Origin: SHZL01 sp963784425
Lineage (GTDB): Bacteria; Pseudomonadota; Gammaproteobacteria; Xanthomonadales; SZUA-36
DNA: 64,000 nt
Assembly (NCBI GenBank): GCA_963784425.1
Contig: CAWARM010000011.1
Span: 372,001 to 436,000, forward strand
Reading direction: 5' to 3'
The notes beneath the pieces are model-generated. The model saw nothing but the letters and a program-made list of their open reading frames with translations. It was not told the origin of the DNA and made no database searches. A program made the translations under genes and the position numbers. Below are positions 44,584 through 53,286 of the stretch, one piece after another (positions within the stretch are counted from its first letter, which is position 1; each line of letters starts with the position of its first letter).

Positions 44584-45734
44584 CGCCTGGAGCGCAGCCA
44601 CGCGATAAGTGGCACCGGCAGGTAAACAGCAAAAAGGCCAAAAACCAGCAGCGCCATGCTGTTCGCCCCAAACCAGTCCATGCCAGCACCGACAACGAAT
44701 GGGCCCAACAGGATTCCAGCTGCCCAACTGGCGGTAAAGGTCGTGCTGGCGGCAGCCAGCATCGGGCCTTTGAAGCGCTCACCGAGCAGCATCAGGCCAA
44801 GCGCGTAGATCATGCCCTCCGCCCCGCCGAAAGCGAGGGCCAACAACTGCGCAGGAACCGGATACGCCAGCACATACGGCATGGCCAGCAAACCCAGCAT
44901 GGTGAGCACGACACAGCTGAGCAGCAGGCCGAGGCGATTGACATGGTCAGCCAACCAGCTCAGCGGCAGGATCAACACCGTGCTGCCGACACCAATCATG
45001 GTCAGCAGCCACAGAGCAAAGTTTTCGCTGATGCCAAGGCTCAGGCCAAACAGCGGGAAGAAGGTCACTTGTGATTCTATCGCAGCGGCGCAAACGAGAT
45101 TGGTCAGCATGATGGCTGGCGCGAGCAGGACCATGCCCCAGACTCCCGCAGGAGTTTCGCCAGTGACCGGCGCCAGGTGATGGTCACGGGCTGCAAACAA
45201 GGGCAATGCGGCACAGAGGATTAACGCACTGGTGCTGTAAAAAGGAAGCATCCCTTTGGAGCCGGTTGCGATCAGCAGCAAGGGACCCAGTGCGTACCCG
45301 GCCGACCCCAGGGAGCTATAGATGCCGATAATGCGGCCACGCCGACGTTCATCAGCGAGGTCGTTTATCAGTGTTTCGCTGGATACCCACAGCAGGGCAT
45401 TAAACGCACCGATGACGAAACGCAGCGGAAACCACAACCACACATTGGGGATTAGCCCGGCCACGATGAACAACAGGGCGAGCGTGACTGCAGCCGTTTG
45501 CATCAGGCGCGCGGGAGCAAAGCGGCGCATAAGGCGCGGAGCAAGTGGCGCCATCAGAAGGATGGCGGCCGCCTGGCTCATGGTGGAGAGCCCGATAAAG
45601 GTCTTGCTGATGCCCTGCCCGTCCAGCACCAATGCCATTAGCGGAAAGGTAATGCCGTACACCAGGTTGACCACCGCCATGGCGGCAATGACACCGGCGA
45701 GGCTACGCCGGCGATGTGCGTAGTCAAGGTTCAT
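44580..45734 (-). CDS. MFS transporter
   Basis: A 384-residue protein with about 12 membrane helices. The start AAMAVVNLVYGITFPLMALVLDG and the loop between helices 2 and 3 (MAPLAPRLMRRFAPARL) are typical of drug- or sugar-type major facilitator proteins. An ADERRRGRIIGIYSSLGSAGYALGP segment fits helix 4-5. The substrate is not predictable. It shares strand and a 21-bp gap with the SDR gene, so the two may be one leftward unit. Its stop codon lies in the right arm of the inverted-repeat element. Confidence 0.9.
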   Translation of the reverse strand: MNLDYAHRRRSLAGVIAAMAVVNLVYGITFPLMALVLDGQGISKTFIGLSTMSQAAAILLMAPLAPRLMRRFAPARLMQTAAVTLALLFIVAGLIPNVWLWFPLRFVIGAFNALLWVSSETLINDLADERRRGRIIGIYSSLGSAGYALGPLLLIATGSKGMLPFYSTSALILCAALPLFAARDHHLAPVTGETPAGVWGMVLLAPAIMLTNLVCAAAIESQVTFFPLFGLSLGISENFALWLLTMIGVGSTVLILPLSWLADHVNRLGLLLSCVVLTMLGLLAMPYVLAYPVPAQLLALAFGGAEGMIYALGLMLLGERFKGPMLAAASTTFTASWAAGILLGPFVVGAGMDWFGANSMALLVFGLFAVYLPVPLIAWLRSRR

Positions 45735-45755
45735 GCATGAGCTTTCCCGACGGGC

Positions 45756-46508
45756 TCAGGCGCAGTTGCCGCCGTCAATGACAATGGCCGCACCGGTGAT
45801 CTGGGCTGCGGCATCAGAAGCAAGGAAAAGTGCCAGGGAAGCAACCTCGTCCGCCCGGGTTACCCGGCCTGTGGGGCTCTGGCGGCCATAGACTTCGAGC
45901 GCCTCCTGCGGCGCAATGCCGTCAACTCTTGCTTCCTGTTCCAGCATGGGCGTATCCACATCTCCCGGGCAGATCGCATTGATGCGGATGCCTTCATGCG
46001 CATGGTCCAGGGCCATGGCCCTGGTCATCAGCACCAGTCCTCCTTTGCTCGCGCAGTAGGCAGCAGCCTTGCGGCCACCCTTGATACCCCAGTCGGAAGC
46101 AATGTTGAGGATCACGCCGCGACTGGCGCGCAGATACGGCAATGCCGCCCGGCTCAGGTAGAACGGTGCATCAAGATTTACAGCAAGCGTTTGCCGCCAT
46201 TCGTCATCGCTGGTCGAGAGCGTGTCACGGCGAAAATAAATGCCCGCGTTGTTGACCAGGACATCAATGCCCCCATACCGTTGCGCGCAATATTCCACCA
46301 GGCTGTTGCAGGCGGCTGCACTAGCGAGATCGCCAGTCCAGGTAGTTATGCCTGGCAGTTTGCCTGCCAGGTCAGCGAGCCTGGCGGCATTGCGCCCTGC
46401 AGCCAGCACGGCATAGCCTGCCGCAGCAAAAGAACACGCAATGGCGTATCCAATTCCGGAACTGGCTCCGGTGACAATGACGGTTTTTGGCATGGCGGTT
46501 TTTGGCAT
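45756..46508 (-). CDS. SDR-family NAD(P)-dependent oxidoreductase
   Basis: A 250-residue classical short-chain dehydrogenase: TGASSGIGYAIA (cofactor loop near residue 15), VLVNNAGIYFRRD, ILNIASDWGIKGG, the catalytic YCASKGG pair and INAICPGDVDTPM. ATG 46508 is preceded by GGAG nine bases away. A longer frame to 46571 lacks homology. Substrate unknown; the downstream MFS gene may move its substrate or product. Confidence 0.92.
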   Translation of the reverse strand: MPKTAMPKTVIVTGASSGIGYAIACSFAAAGYAVLAAGRNAARLADLAGKLPGITTWTGDLASAAACNSLVEYCAQRYGGIDVLVNNAGIYFRRDTLSTSDDEWRQTLAVNLDAPFYLSRAALPYLRASRGVILNIASDWGIKGGRKAAAYCASKGGLVLMTRAMALDHAHEGIRINAICPGDVDTPMLEQEARVDGIAPQEALEVYGRQSPTGRVTRADEVASLALFLASDAAAQITGAAIVIDGGNCA

Positions 46509-46774
46509 GAACAATTTCTCCGTTTCAAGCTCGTTTAGCCGCGTCCGGACCGTGTCTGAATCACGGTCCAAAGGCTAAACGCATCATACCAGCGCCAGCG
46601 ACGCGGTCTTGGGGAAACGTTTTTCCAGGTGACAAAATGCGGCAGTATCGTGCCGATTTGGGCAGATCTCCGGCGCGGAAATAGCCAAAACCGTTCAGAT
46701 CGGAGATTAATATTATTCAATACTATTAATATGTTACAGATTTAATTCGCATCATCTGCCATGCCCGTCTGGTT

Positions 46775-46791
46775 TTGGCACGGATTCTGCT
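46775..46791 (+). promoter_or_regulatory. Candidate sigma-54 promoter
   Basis: TTGGCACGGATTCTGCT fits the -24/-12 pattern: GG (46777-46778), ten bases, GC (46789-46790), with CTGCT in place of TTGCT the only clear mismatch. It lies about 75 bp before the 83-residue gene. The rest of 46509-46864 is non-coding. It contains an AT-rich run (about 46705-46745) that could bind IHF or an activator. Confidence 0.55.
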
Positions 46792-46864
46792 TTTAAGTAC
46801 CTGAAGATAGAAAAAACTGCTGAAGATTTAGTCAGGGAAAGCAACAACCAGGAGGGTTAGCAGC

Positions 46865-47116
46865 ATGTCACTCACAACAATCAAATTAACCGGGTTCCGC
46901 GTAGAGAAATTGCAATGCATCGGTGGCGAAGGACGGAGTAGCCCTTATCGCATCACCGTGTATGAAGGCTGCGCCCTGGGGAAAATGGGCTCCGTGGCAG
47001 CATCCGTGGCCAAGGAAATGGCTGAAGCAGCTAATCTGGAAGCTGCCAATAATGACAGTTTTGAACACCAGGGTTCCCGCGGCTTCAAGCGACTTTTGAC
47101 TATGTTCGGCATGTAA
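46865..47116 (+). CDS. Small uncharacterised protein with sigma-54-like promoter
   Basis: An 83-residue protein with a perfect AGGAGG eight bases before ATG, so translation should be strong. The first half looks like beta-strands (TTIKLTGFRVEKLQCIGGEG, then PYRITVYEG) and the second is an Ala-rich helix (SVAASVAKEMAEAANLEAAN) ending in a basic KRLLTMFGM tail. No signal peptide or membrane segment. Family not recognised. Its promoter type suggests stress- or nutrient-linked expression. It is followed by the lipid-transport operon after 186 bp with its own TTG start. Confidence 0.75.
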   Translation: MSLTTIKLTGFRVEKLQCIGGEGRSSPYRITVYEGCALGKMGSVAASVAKEMAEAANLEAANNDSFEHQGSRGFKRLLTMFGM

Positions 47117-47302
47117 GACTTTTTCCAGAACAACCGGCCCGGGCCAGGACGACCGACCCGGGGCAGCCCCCACCGGCGGCTACAGATAACCATTCATCTT
47201 CGCGATTTGCTAGACTCTCTGCAGACTCCATCCTGAACCTTTGACCGGAAGCAGTGTAACCAAACTGCGCTGCATGCCGCTGCGATGGGCTAGCGAGGAA
47301 GT

Positions 47303-48421
47303 TTGAGCGAATTTCTGACATACGAGAAGGCCGGCAATACACTGACGGTCAGCTTGCGCAACAACTGGCAATTCGCCAATGTTGCCGCGTTTCAATACGA
47401 ACTTGATGCCATCGACGTGACAGGGTGCAAAACCGCTCACTTTGTTTGTGGTGGCCTGCAGGAACTTGACCTCTCCGGTGCGTGGGCTTTGTACGACAAA
47501 TCCCTGGACTTCGAAGAAGGCGGATGCGAATCCGACTTCATTGGCTTCAAGGAATCTCACTTCAAGTTTTTGCAGCACATCATTGACGTCGCCGCCGTCA
47601 ACGAATACGACCCGGACTTCTTCAAGCCCGTGCCGCGCCACCTCATCAAGGGACAGCTTGAGAAAATCGGCGCGGCGGCCCTGCGCGGATTCGATTCGTT
47701 TGGATATATTGCCCAATCTGTCTTTGATGGCAGCCGCTATCCGAGCCGGCTGATGGTGGGTGAAACCCTGCGGCAAATTCATGAAACCGGAATGCGGGCC
47801 ATTCCCATTGTCATGATCGTGACGTTTTTGATGGGGGTTGTGCTGGCCTACCAGAGCGCCGGCCAGCTGGCGGATTTTGGGGTCACAATTTTTGTAGTCG
47901 ACCTGGTCAGTACCTCGATATTCAGGGAGCTTGGTGTTCTGCTCGCGGCGATCATGGTCGCCGGCCGCTCCGGTTCGGCATTTGCCGCCGCCATTGGCAC
48001 CATGAAGCTCAACGAAGAAATTGATGCCTTGCGGGTCATGGGCCTGAACCCGAACCAGATCCTCATTCTTCCCCGGATACTGGGACTGACCATTGCCATG
48101 CCGTTTCTGACCGTATTTGCCAATATTGCAGGGCTGGCTGGGGGCGCCTTCATTTGTATCATGACCCTGGACATCAGCGCGGTGCAGTTCTATGAGCGGG
48201 TTGCAAGTTCGGTGAGCATGATTGATATTTGGGTTGGCATTATCAAGGCGCCATTCTTTGCCGTGTTGATAGCCGCGACCGGCACCTTGCGCGGGATGCA
48301 GGTGACTGGCTCTGCTGAAGAATTGGGCAGGCTAACTACACTGGCCGTGGTGCAGTCCATTTTCCTGATCATCATCGCAGACGCATTTTTCACCATTCTT
48401 TTTTCCCGGATGGGGATCTGA
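47303..48421 (+). CDS. MlaE-type ABC permease with N-terminal STAS-like domain
   Basis: A 372-residue protein starting at TTG 47303 (GAGGAA five bases before). Residues 1-95 look like a STAS domain (NWQFANVAAFQYELDAI, then QELDLSGAWALYD). Residues 140-372 are the MlaE permease with RAIPIVMIVTFLMGVVLAYQ, LLAAIMVAGRSGSAFAAAIG and MKLNEEIDALRVMGLNPNQI. Its partners follow as ATPase, MCE protein and lipoprotein, together a phospholipid-transport complex of the inner membrane. The STAS fusion replaces a separate MlaB. Confidence 0.92.
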   Translation: MSEFLTYEKAGNTLTVSLRNNWQFANVAAFQYELDAIDVTGCKTAHFVCGGLQELDLSGAWALYDKSLDFEEGGCESDFIGFKESHFKFLQHIIDVAAVNEYDPDFFKPVPRHLIKGQLEKIGAAALRGFDSFGYIAQSVFDGSRYPSRLMVGETLRQIHETGMRAIPIVMIVTFLMGVVLAYQSAGQLADFGVTIFVVDLVSTSIFRELGVLLAAIMVAGRSGSAFAAAIGTMKLNEEIDALRVMGLNPNQILILPRILGLTIAMPFLTVFANIAGLAGGAFICIMTLDISAVQFYERVASSVSMIDIWVGIIKAPFFAVLIAATGTLRGMQVTGSAEELGRLTTLAVVQSIFLIIIADAFFTILFSRMGI

Positions 48422-48422
48422 A

Positions 48423-49226
48423 ATGGCTCCGCAAGCAAACAAAGTCGCCAGTCAGCGGCCGGTCGACGAGAAGCAATACGAACACATCATCCAGATCAAA
48501 AACCTGGTGAACAAATTTGGCAAGCAGGCCGTGCACGACAACCTTTGCCTCGATGTGCGGCGGGATGAAATCCTCGGCGTGGTCGGAGGTTCAGGCACCG
48601 GCAAGTCGGTGTTGCTGCGCAGCATACTCGGCTTGCACCAAACCAGCAGTGGCACTATCACCGTGCTTGGCCACGAGATACATTACCTTGAGCCTGGCCC
48701 ATTCAGGCAATGGGGTGTGCTGTTCCAGGGCGGTGCGCTGCTCTCGGGGCTGACCGTTCAGGAAAACGTCGAGTTGCCCATAGCCCTGCATTCAAACATG
48801 TCCCGGGAATCGCGGCGCGAACTGGCCTGCCTGAAGATTTTCATGACTGGACTGACCCTGCAGGCCGCCTCCAAGTATCCCAACGAACTTTCCGGCGGTA
48901 TGCGCAAGCGTGCATCCCTGGCCCGCGCCCTGGCACTGGACCCGAAAATCCTGTTCCTGGATGAGCCTACGGCAGGCCTTGATCCGATTGCCGCCACGGA
49001 ATTCGATAATCTGATAACGTATCTGCAGCACAACCTGGATCTTACCGTGGTAATGGTGACGCACGACGTGGACAGCCTGTTCAATATCTGTGACCGGATT
49101 GCCGTTCTGATCGATGGCGGAATCGTGGTCGATACCCCCGGACGCATAGTTCACCATCCGCATCCGTGGATCCAGTCTTACTTTGGCGACCCCAGGGCCG
49201 CACGTGCCAAAGGAGCGGCCACCTGA
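48423..49226 (+). CDS. Lipid-transport ABC ATPase (MlaF-type)
   Basis: A 267-residue cytoplasmic ATPase: Walker A GGSGTGKSVLLRS near residue 58, signature ELSGGMRKRASLARALALD, Walker B PKILFLDEPTAGLDP and the switch VVMVTHD. It powers the MlaE-type permease, whose stop is one base away. The C-terminal tail after DGGIVVDTPGRIV is short, as usual for the group. Confidence 0.94.
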   Translation: MAPQANKVASQRPVDEKQYEHIIQIKNLVNKFGKQAVHDNLCLDVRRDEILGVVGGSGTGKSVLLRSILGLHQTSSGTITVLGHEIHYLEPGPFRQWGVLFQGGALLSGLTVQENVELPIALHSNMSRESRRELACLKIFMTGLTLQAASKYPNELSGGMRKRASLARALALDPKILFLDEPTAGLDPIAATEFDNLITYLQHNLDLTVVMVTHDVDSLFNICDRIAVLIDGGIVVDTPGRIVHHPHPWIQSYFGDPRAARAKGAAT

Positions 49227-49227
49227 A

Positions 49228-50163
49228 ATGTTCAAGGGTAATGTCAATTTCGCGGTAGGTTTGTTTCTCAGCGTGGCATTGGCCAGCCTGGCCGGGTTTG
49301 CCATGTGGCTGGCCGGCAGCAAGGGCAACGAGCCCATGCAGAACTACTCCATACTGTTCGAAGACGATATCAGCGGGCTGGCAGTGGGCGGGCCGGTTTA
49401 TTACCTTGGCGTCAACGTCGGCGAGGTAATATCTACAGAGCTGTTACCTGGCAAACAGATCAAGGTGCAGGTTGACATCAAGGTACTCAAGACCACGCCT
49501 ATCGACAGCGGATCCACGGCCAGCCTCATGGGCCAGGGTATCACCGGAGTAACGGTGATCAATATCTCGGGCGGACCGGGGGGCCAGGGGCCCCTCAAGG
49601 TGACTGAAGGCTTCAAGTATCCCTTGATCCCGGTGAAGCAAACCGGCTTGTCCGCGCTGCTGGCAAATATGCCGCAAACCATTAGCAAGCTGAACCACTT
49701 GCTCGACCAGGCTAACCTGTTGCTGGGTGATGAGAACCGGGGATCCGTCACGGCGATGTTGCACCACCTGGACTCGCTCACTGGTGACCTGGCAGACAAG
49801 GGCGATATCATTGCGGAACTGCCGGGTGAATTGAAAACCCTGCTGCAGGATGCGAGAAAAACGCTGGCAACTGTTCACAACCTGATTGTGTCGGTGCAGC
49901 CTGACGTGGAAGGCACCATGTCCCATCTCAACGAGGCCAGCGCCAACATCGCCGCCCTGAGCAAACGCGTAGATGAACTGTTGGCAAGAAATGAAGTGGA
50001 ACTGGATCACTTCGTCCACAACGGCCTCGGCCAGGTTCCGGATCTGATCCTCGATCTGCGCAGCACCTTGCGCGACTTGCAGAAACTGCTGCAACAACTG
50101 CAGGAAAATCCATCCTTGCTGATCTATAAATCCCCCGACGATGCCGTGGAGGTAAAACCCTGA
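49228..50163 (+). CDS. MCE/MlaD-domain substrate-binding protein
   Basis: A 311-residue protein with one N-terminal helix (FAVGLFLSVALASLAGFAMWL) and an MCE domain at about residues 40-130 (YSILFEDDISGLAVGGPVYY, LGVNVGEV, GSTASLMGQGITG). A long helical C-terminus of about 170 residues (DSLTGDLADKGDIIAELPGE) suggests a hexameric ring or tube, longer than MlaD and nearer to PqiB or YebT in layout. GGAGC precedes ATG 49228. It is the periplasmic lipid carrier of this operon. Confidence 0.92.
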   Translation: MFKGNVNFAVGLFLSVALASLAGFAMWLAGSKGNEPMQNYSILFEDDISGLAVGGPVYYLGVNVGEVISTELLPGKQIKVQVDIKVLKTTPIDSGSTASLMGQGITGVTVINISGGPGGQGPLKVTEGFKYPLIPVKQTGLSALLANMPQTISKLNHLLDQANLLLGDENRGSVTAMLHHLDSLTGDLADKGDIIAELPGELKTLLQDARKTLATVHNLIVSVQPDVEGTMSHLNEASANIAALSKRVDELLARNEVELDHFVHNGLGQVPDLILDLRSTLRDLQKLLQQLQENPSLLIYKSPDDAVEVKP

Positions 50164-50790
50164 ATGCGCACTCAACGGAAATACATTCTACTGGCTGCCG
50201 TGGTGGTTACCTGCCTGCTCACGGCCTGCGGTAGCCTGCTGGAAAGCGGCAAACCCGCGCGGCAGGTCTATATCCTGCAATCCCCGAACGTTTCTCCGCA
50301 GGCACCGGGGGGTGCTAAGGCGCCAACATTGATTGTCTCAGTATCCGCCGTACCAGGCATGGACTCAGACGTGATCCAGGTGTTGGGAAGCGACGCGCAG
50401 CTCAGCCCGGTAGCCAATGCCCACTGGCCGGATAACCTGCCGGAAGTGCTTTCGTCCATCACCCGCCACTACCTCTCGGATACCGGGCAATTCGCGTCCG
50501 TCCGGGTGGGCAGAGTTGCCCGGCCTGACCAGTGGCTGCTGGAACTGGAAGTTGGTGCATTCAATGGAACCAGGGACGCAAGCGGCAATTTCACCGGCGT
50601 AGTGCTGGAAATAGAAGGAATGCTGCACTGCAAGGATACAAACCGGGACATCTCCATCCACCAACAGTCCGGAGTGGCTGGCGACAGCCTGACCGCCCTG
50701 GTTGCCGCTCACCAGCAGGTACTGGATGCGGCGCTGCGTGCTCTGCCCGACCAGATCATCCAGGCTTGTGCGGAGAACACGCACTCCTGA
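50164..50790 (+). CDS. ABC-type transport auxiliary lipoprotein (PqiC-like)
   Basis: A 208-residue outer-membrane-type lipoprotein with lipobox LLTAC near residue 22. The body has SGKPARQVYILQSPN, then PGMDSDVIQVLGSDAQL, SSITRHYLSDTGQFASVRVG and a C-terminal helix (ALRALPDQIIQACAE). This fits the PqiC/DUF330 group that links MCE proteins to the outer membrane. It starts directly after the MlaD-like stop and ends the operon. Confidence 0.85.
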   Translation: MRTQRKYILLAAVVVTCLLTACGSLLESGKPARQVYILQSPNVSPQAPGGAKAPTLIVSVSAVPGMDSDVIQVLGSDAQLSPVANAHWPDNLPEVLSSITRHYLSDTGQFASVRVGRVARPDQWLLELEVGAFNGTRDASGNFTGVVLEIEGMLHCKDTNRDISIHQQSGVAGDSLTALVAAHQQVLDAALRALPDQIIQACAENTHS

Positions 50791-50807
50791 TCGGGAAATA
50801 GCCGGCC

Positions 50808-51866
50808 ATGTTCAAGCTCACCCAAGGCCGCATACGTCGGCTATCATTCGGCACGACTATCTTGCTGCTGGCCCTTACGCAGGCTCCGTTGCCGCTGCAC
50901 GCAGAAACGTGGGGCCCGATTCAAATCGCCGGCGAGGAAATCCAGCCCGGGCAGACCAAGCGCTTCCCTTATGGCAGCGAGACCAGTTTTGAAAGCGCCT
51001 ATCTCGATGCACCGGTTTTCGTAGCCCGTGGATCGCGGCCAGGGCCTGCCTTGTGCGTCACTGCAGGCATTCACGGCGACGAAATCAACGGCACTGAAAT
51101 CGCCCGGCGCGCATTCAGCTGGATTGATCCCACTGAGCTGGCGGGCACGGTTATCGTGTTCCCCATGGTTAATGCCGCCGGAGTGCGCAATGGCAACCGC
51201 TACATGTCCGATCGTCGCGACCTGAACCGTGAATTCCCCGGACGCTCAAACGGCAGTGCCACGGCCATCGTTGCCCATATCCTGTTCTCCGCGATTGCGG
51301 GCCATTGCAATTACCTCATTGACTTGCACACTGGATCCTTCAGCCGCAGCAATCACCCGCAGATTCGCGTTTCCGGCAGCAATCCGGCAGCCTTGGATCT
51401 GGCCCGCCATTTCGGCGTGGGCATTGTCACGATCAGCGATGGACCGCCCGGGAGTTTGCGCCGCGAAGCCAGCGATGCCGGCATTCCAGCGATTATTTAT
51501 GAAGCTGGTGAGCCTTCCCGCTTTGACCTCGACCAGATTGCGGCAGGGGTCAGGGGCATTGAGAGCGTGATGGCGTTCCTGGACATGATCAACGGCACCG
51601 TGGCGGTGGAAATTCCCGAATCACGCATCTATACCAAGACCACCTGGGTGCGGGTGCCGTTTGGTGCTGGCGGATATTTCTTTCCCAAGGCCGAACTGGG
51701 ACAAGTCGTTAACACCGGCGACGTCCTCGGCATCATCATCGATCCCCTGACCGACCGGCAGACAGAAATAGAAGCCACGGCCAGTGGCGAAGTCATCGGC
51801 ATGGCGGCAGCCCAGATTGTACTTTCTGGCTACGCGCTGGCAAACCTTGGGGTAGTGCACCGCTAA
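50808..51866 (+). CDS. Succinylglutamate desuccinylase/aspartoacylase-family hydrolase, secreted
   Basis: A 352-residue zinc amidase or carboxypeptidase-fold protein with a signal peptide (cleavage near HAET, residue 33). Zinc ligands are H and E in TAGIHGDEINGTE and H in YLIDLHTGSFSRS. RDLNREFPGRSNGS gives the substrate-binding arginines, and the last third has a beta-barrel-like domain (LGQVVNTGDVLGIIIDPLT). It follows the lipid operon at 17 bp but belongs to a different activity, probably deacylation in the periplasm. Confidence 0.88.
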   Translation: MFKLTQGRIRRLSFGTTILLLALTQAPLPLHAETWGPIQIAGEEIQPGQTKRFPYGSETSFESAYLDAPVFVARGSRPGPALCVTAGIHGDEINGTEIARRAFSWIDPTELAGTVIVFPMVNAAGVRNGNRYMSDRRDLNREFPGRSNGSATAIVAHILFSAIAGHCNYLIDLHTGSFSRSNHPQIRVSGSNPAALDLARHFGVGIVTISDGPPGSLRREASDAGIPAIIYEAGEPSRFDLDQIAAGVRGIESVMAFLDMINGTVAVEIPESRIYTKTTWVRVPFGAGGYFFPKAELGQVVNTGDVLGIIIDPLTDRQTEIEATASGEVIGMAAAQIVLSGYALANLGVVHR

Positions 51867-51890
51867 GGGGCGCGCCGACACGAGGCGGAA

Positions 51891-53123
51891 CTAGCGCTCC
51901 TGCTCTTCTTCATACACCTGCGAAGCCGTTTGCACTGCAGTAAGCGCCTCGGTAAAGGGCACATGCTGGTCCATCGGAGCCGAAGCGCGACGCTGCTGCC
52001 TGACGATCACGAATACACACACCAGCAAGTGTGTGATAGCGGTATACAGGTAAAGTACGCGGTCGCCCATCAGGGTCATGGCCCCGGCAGCCAGGGACGG
52101 GCCGATGACGGCGCCCAAACCATACATCAGCAGCAGACCACCTGATACCATCACGTACTCACCCTCCTGGGCAAAGTCGTTGGTGTGGGCCACAGCCACC
52201 GAATTCATTGGAAACGCCAGCGCGCCCCAGGCGCCACTGAGGACTATGAGTTGCGCCGTGGACAGCTTTCCATAGGTGAGCCACAACCCGACCCCGACGG
52301 CTGAGGCCAGCAGGGCAAGCACAGAAATCACGATGCGGCGATCCACCCGGTCGGACCAGAAGCCAGAGGGTAATTGCCCCGCTGCCCCGCCTACTACCGC
52401 TCCCGTCATGAAGCCGGCAGCAAGCGAAACCTTGTCCGAAATACCGGAAGTAAATACCGGCGCAAGCGCCCAGAACGCGCCATTGGCCAGGCCGGTTGCA
52501 AAACAGACCACCATTCCCGTGTGGGAAATCTCCAGCAGCCGGCGAAAATCGAAGCGCACGGCTTCGTTGTGGCACGGCGCAGGTGATGTGGACATGACCA
52601 CGGGCAGCGCGGCAATCGAGACCAGGACAGAAGCAAGGGCGAACAGGGCCATGTCACCGGGGTCGTACAGCAGGGTCATTTGCTGTCCAACAGCCATTAC
52701 GGTCATGCTGATGAATACATAGGCAGAAAATACGCTGGCGCGGTTTTCATTGGTGGATTGCTCGTTCAGCCAGCTCTCGATAACCACATACAAGACCGCA
52801 AAGCAAAAGCCCGTTGTGAGGCGCAACAACCACCAGGCCCAGGTATCCAGCCATAATGCGTGGAGCAATGGCGTAGCGGAAGCTACTGCCGCCATGGCGG
52901 CAAACACGCGCACATGTCCCAGTTTTTGTACGAGGCGGATACCGCGCAGGCACCCTATGGTGAACCCCAGGAAATACGCACCACCCATCACGCCAATAGC
53001 GATGGTGGAAAACGACTCCATATGTGCACGGACCGGTAACAGGGTAGACTGCAGGCCTTGCCCGGTTAGCAGGATGGCAACGCCCAGGAGCAAGGCGGCG
53101 ACAGGTGCGAGTGAACGTATCAT
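51891..53123 (-). CDS. YcaD-type MFS transporter
   Basis: A 410-residue protein with 12 helices: VAILLTGQGLQSTLLPVRAH at helix 1, GFTIGCLRGIRLVQKLGHVRVF around the helix 2-3 loop, IESWLNEQSTNENRASVFSA before helix 5 and a hydrophilic middle loop (STSPAPCHNEAVRFDFRRL). The sequence fits the YcaD group of the major facilitator superfamily, substrate unknown. It converges on the aspartoacylase gene and is divergent from the gluzincin gene. Confidence 0.88.
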   Translation of the reverse strand: MIRSLAPVAALLLGVAILLTGQGLQSTLLPVRAHMESFSTIAIGVMGGAYFLGFTIGCLRGIRLVQKLGHVRVFAAMAAVASATPLLHALWLDTWAWWLLRLTTGFCFAVLYVVIESWLNEQSTNENRASVFSAYVFISMTVMAVGQQMTLLYDPGDMALFALASVLVSIAALPVVMSTSPAPCHNEAVRFDFRRLLEISHTGMVVCFATGLANGAFWALAPVFTSGISDKVSLAAGFMTGAVVGGAAGQLPSGFWSDRVDRRIVISVLALLASAVGVGLWLTYGKLSTAQLIVLSGAWGALAFPMNSVAVAHTNDFAQEGEYVMVSGGLLLMYGLGAVIGPSLAAGAMTLMGDRVLYLYTAITHLLVCVFVIVRQQRRASAPMDQHVPFTEALTAVQTASQVYEEEQER

Positions 53124-53286
53124 GGTATGCCATCATTGCCGCAAGCGGCTTTCCTGTCTACAACGAGGCAAAATTTTTTTGCTTGGCTGCCCGGCTTGCA
53201 CTCAAGTGGATTTCGCATAAAAATGGATGTGTGCAAAGAGATCCAGTAACTATGCCCCACCCTGCCCATTCCTTGCGGAGCACTTA

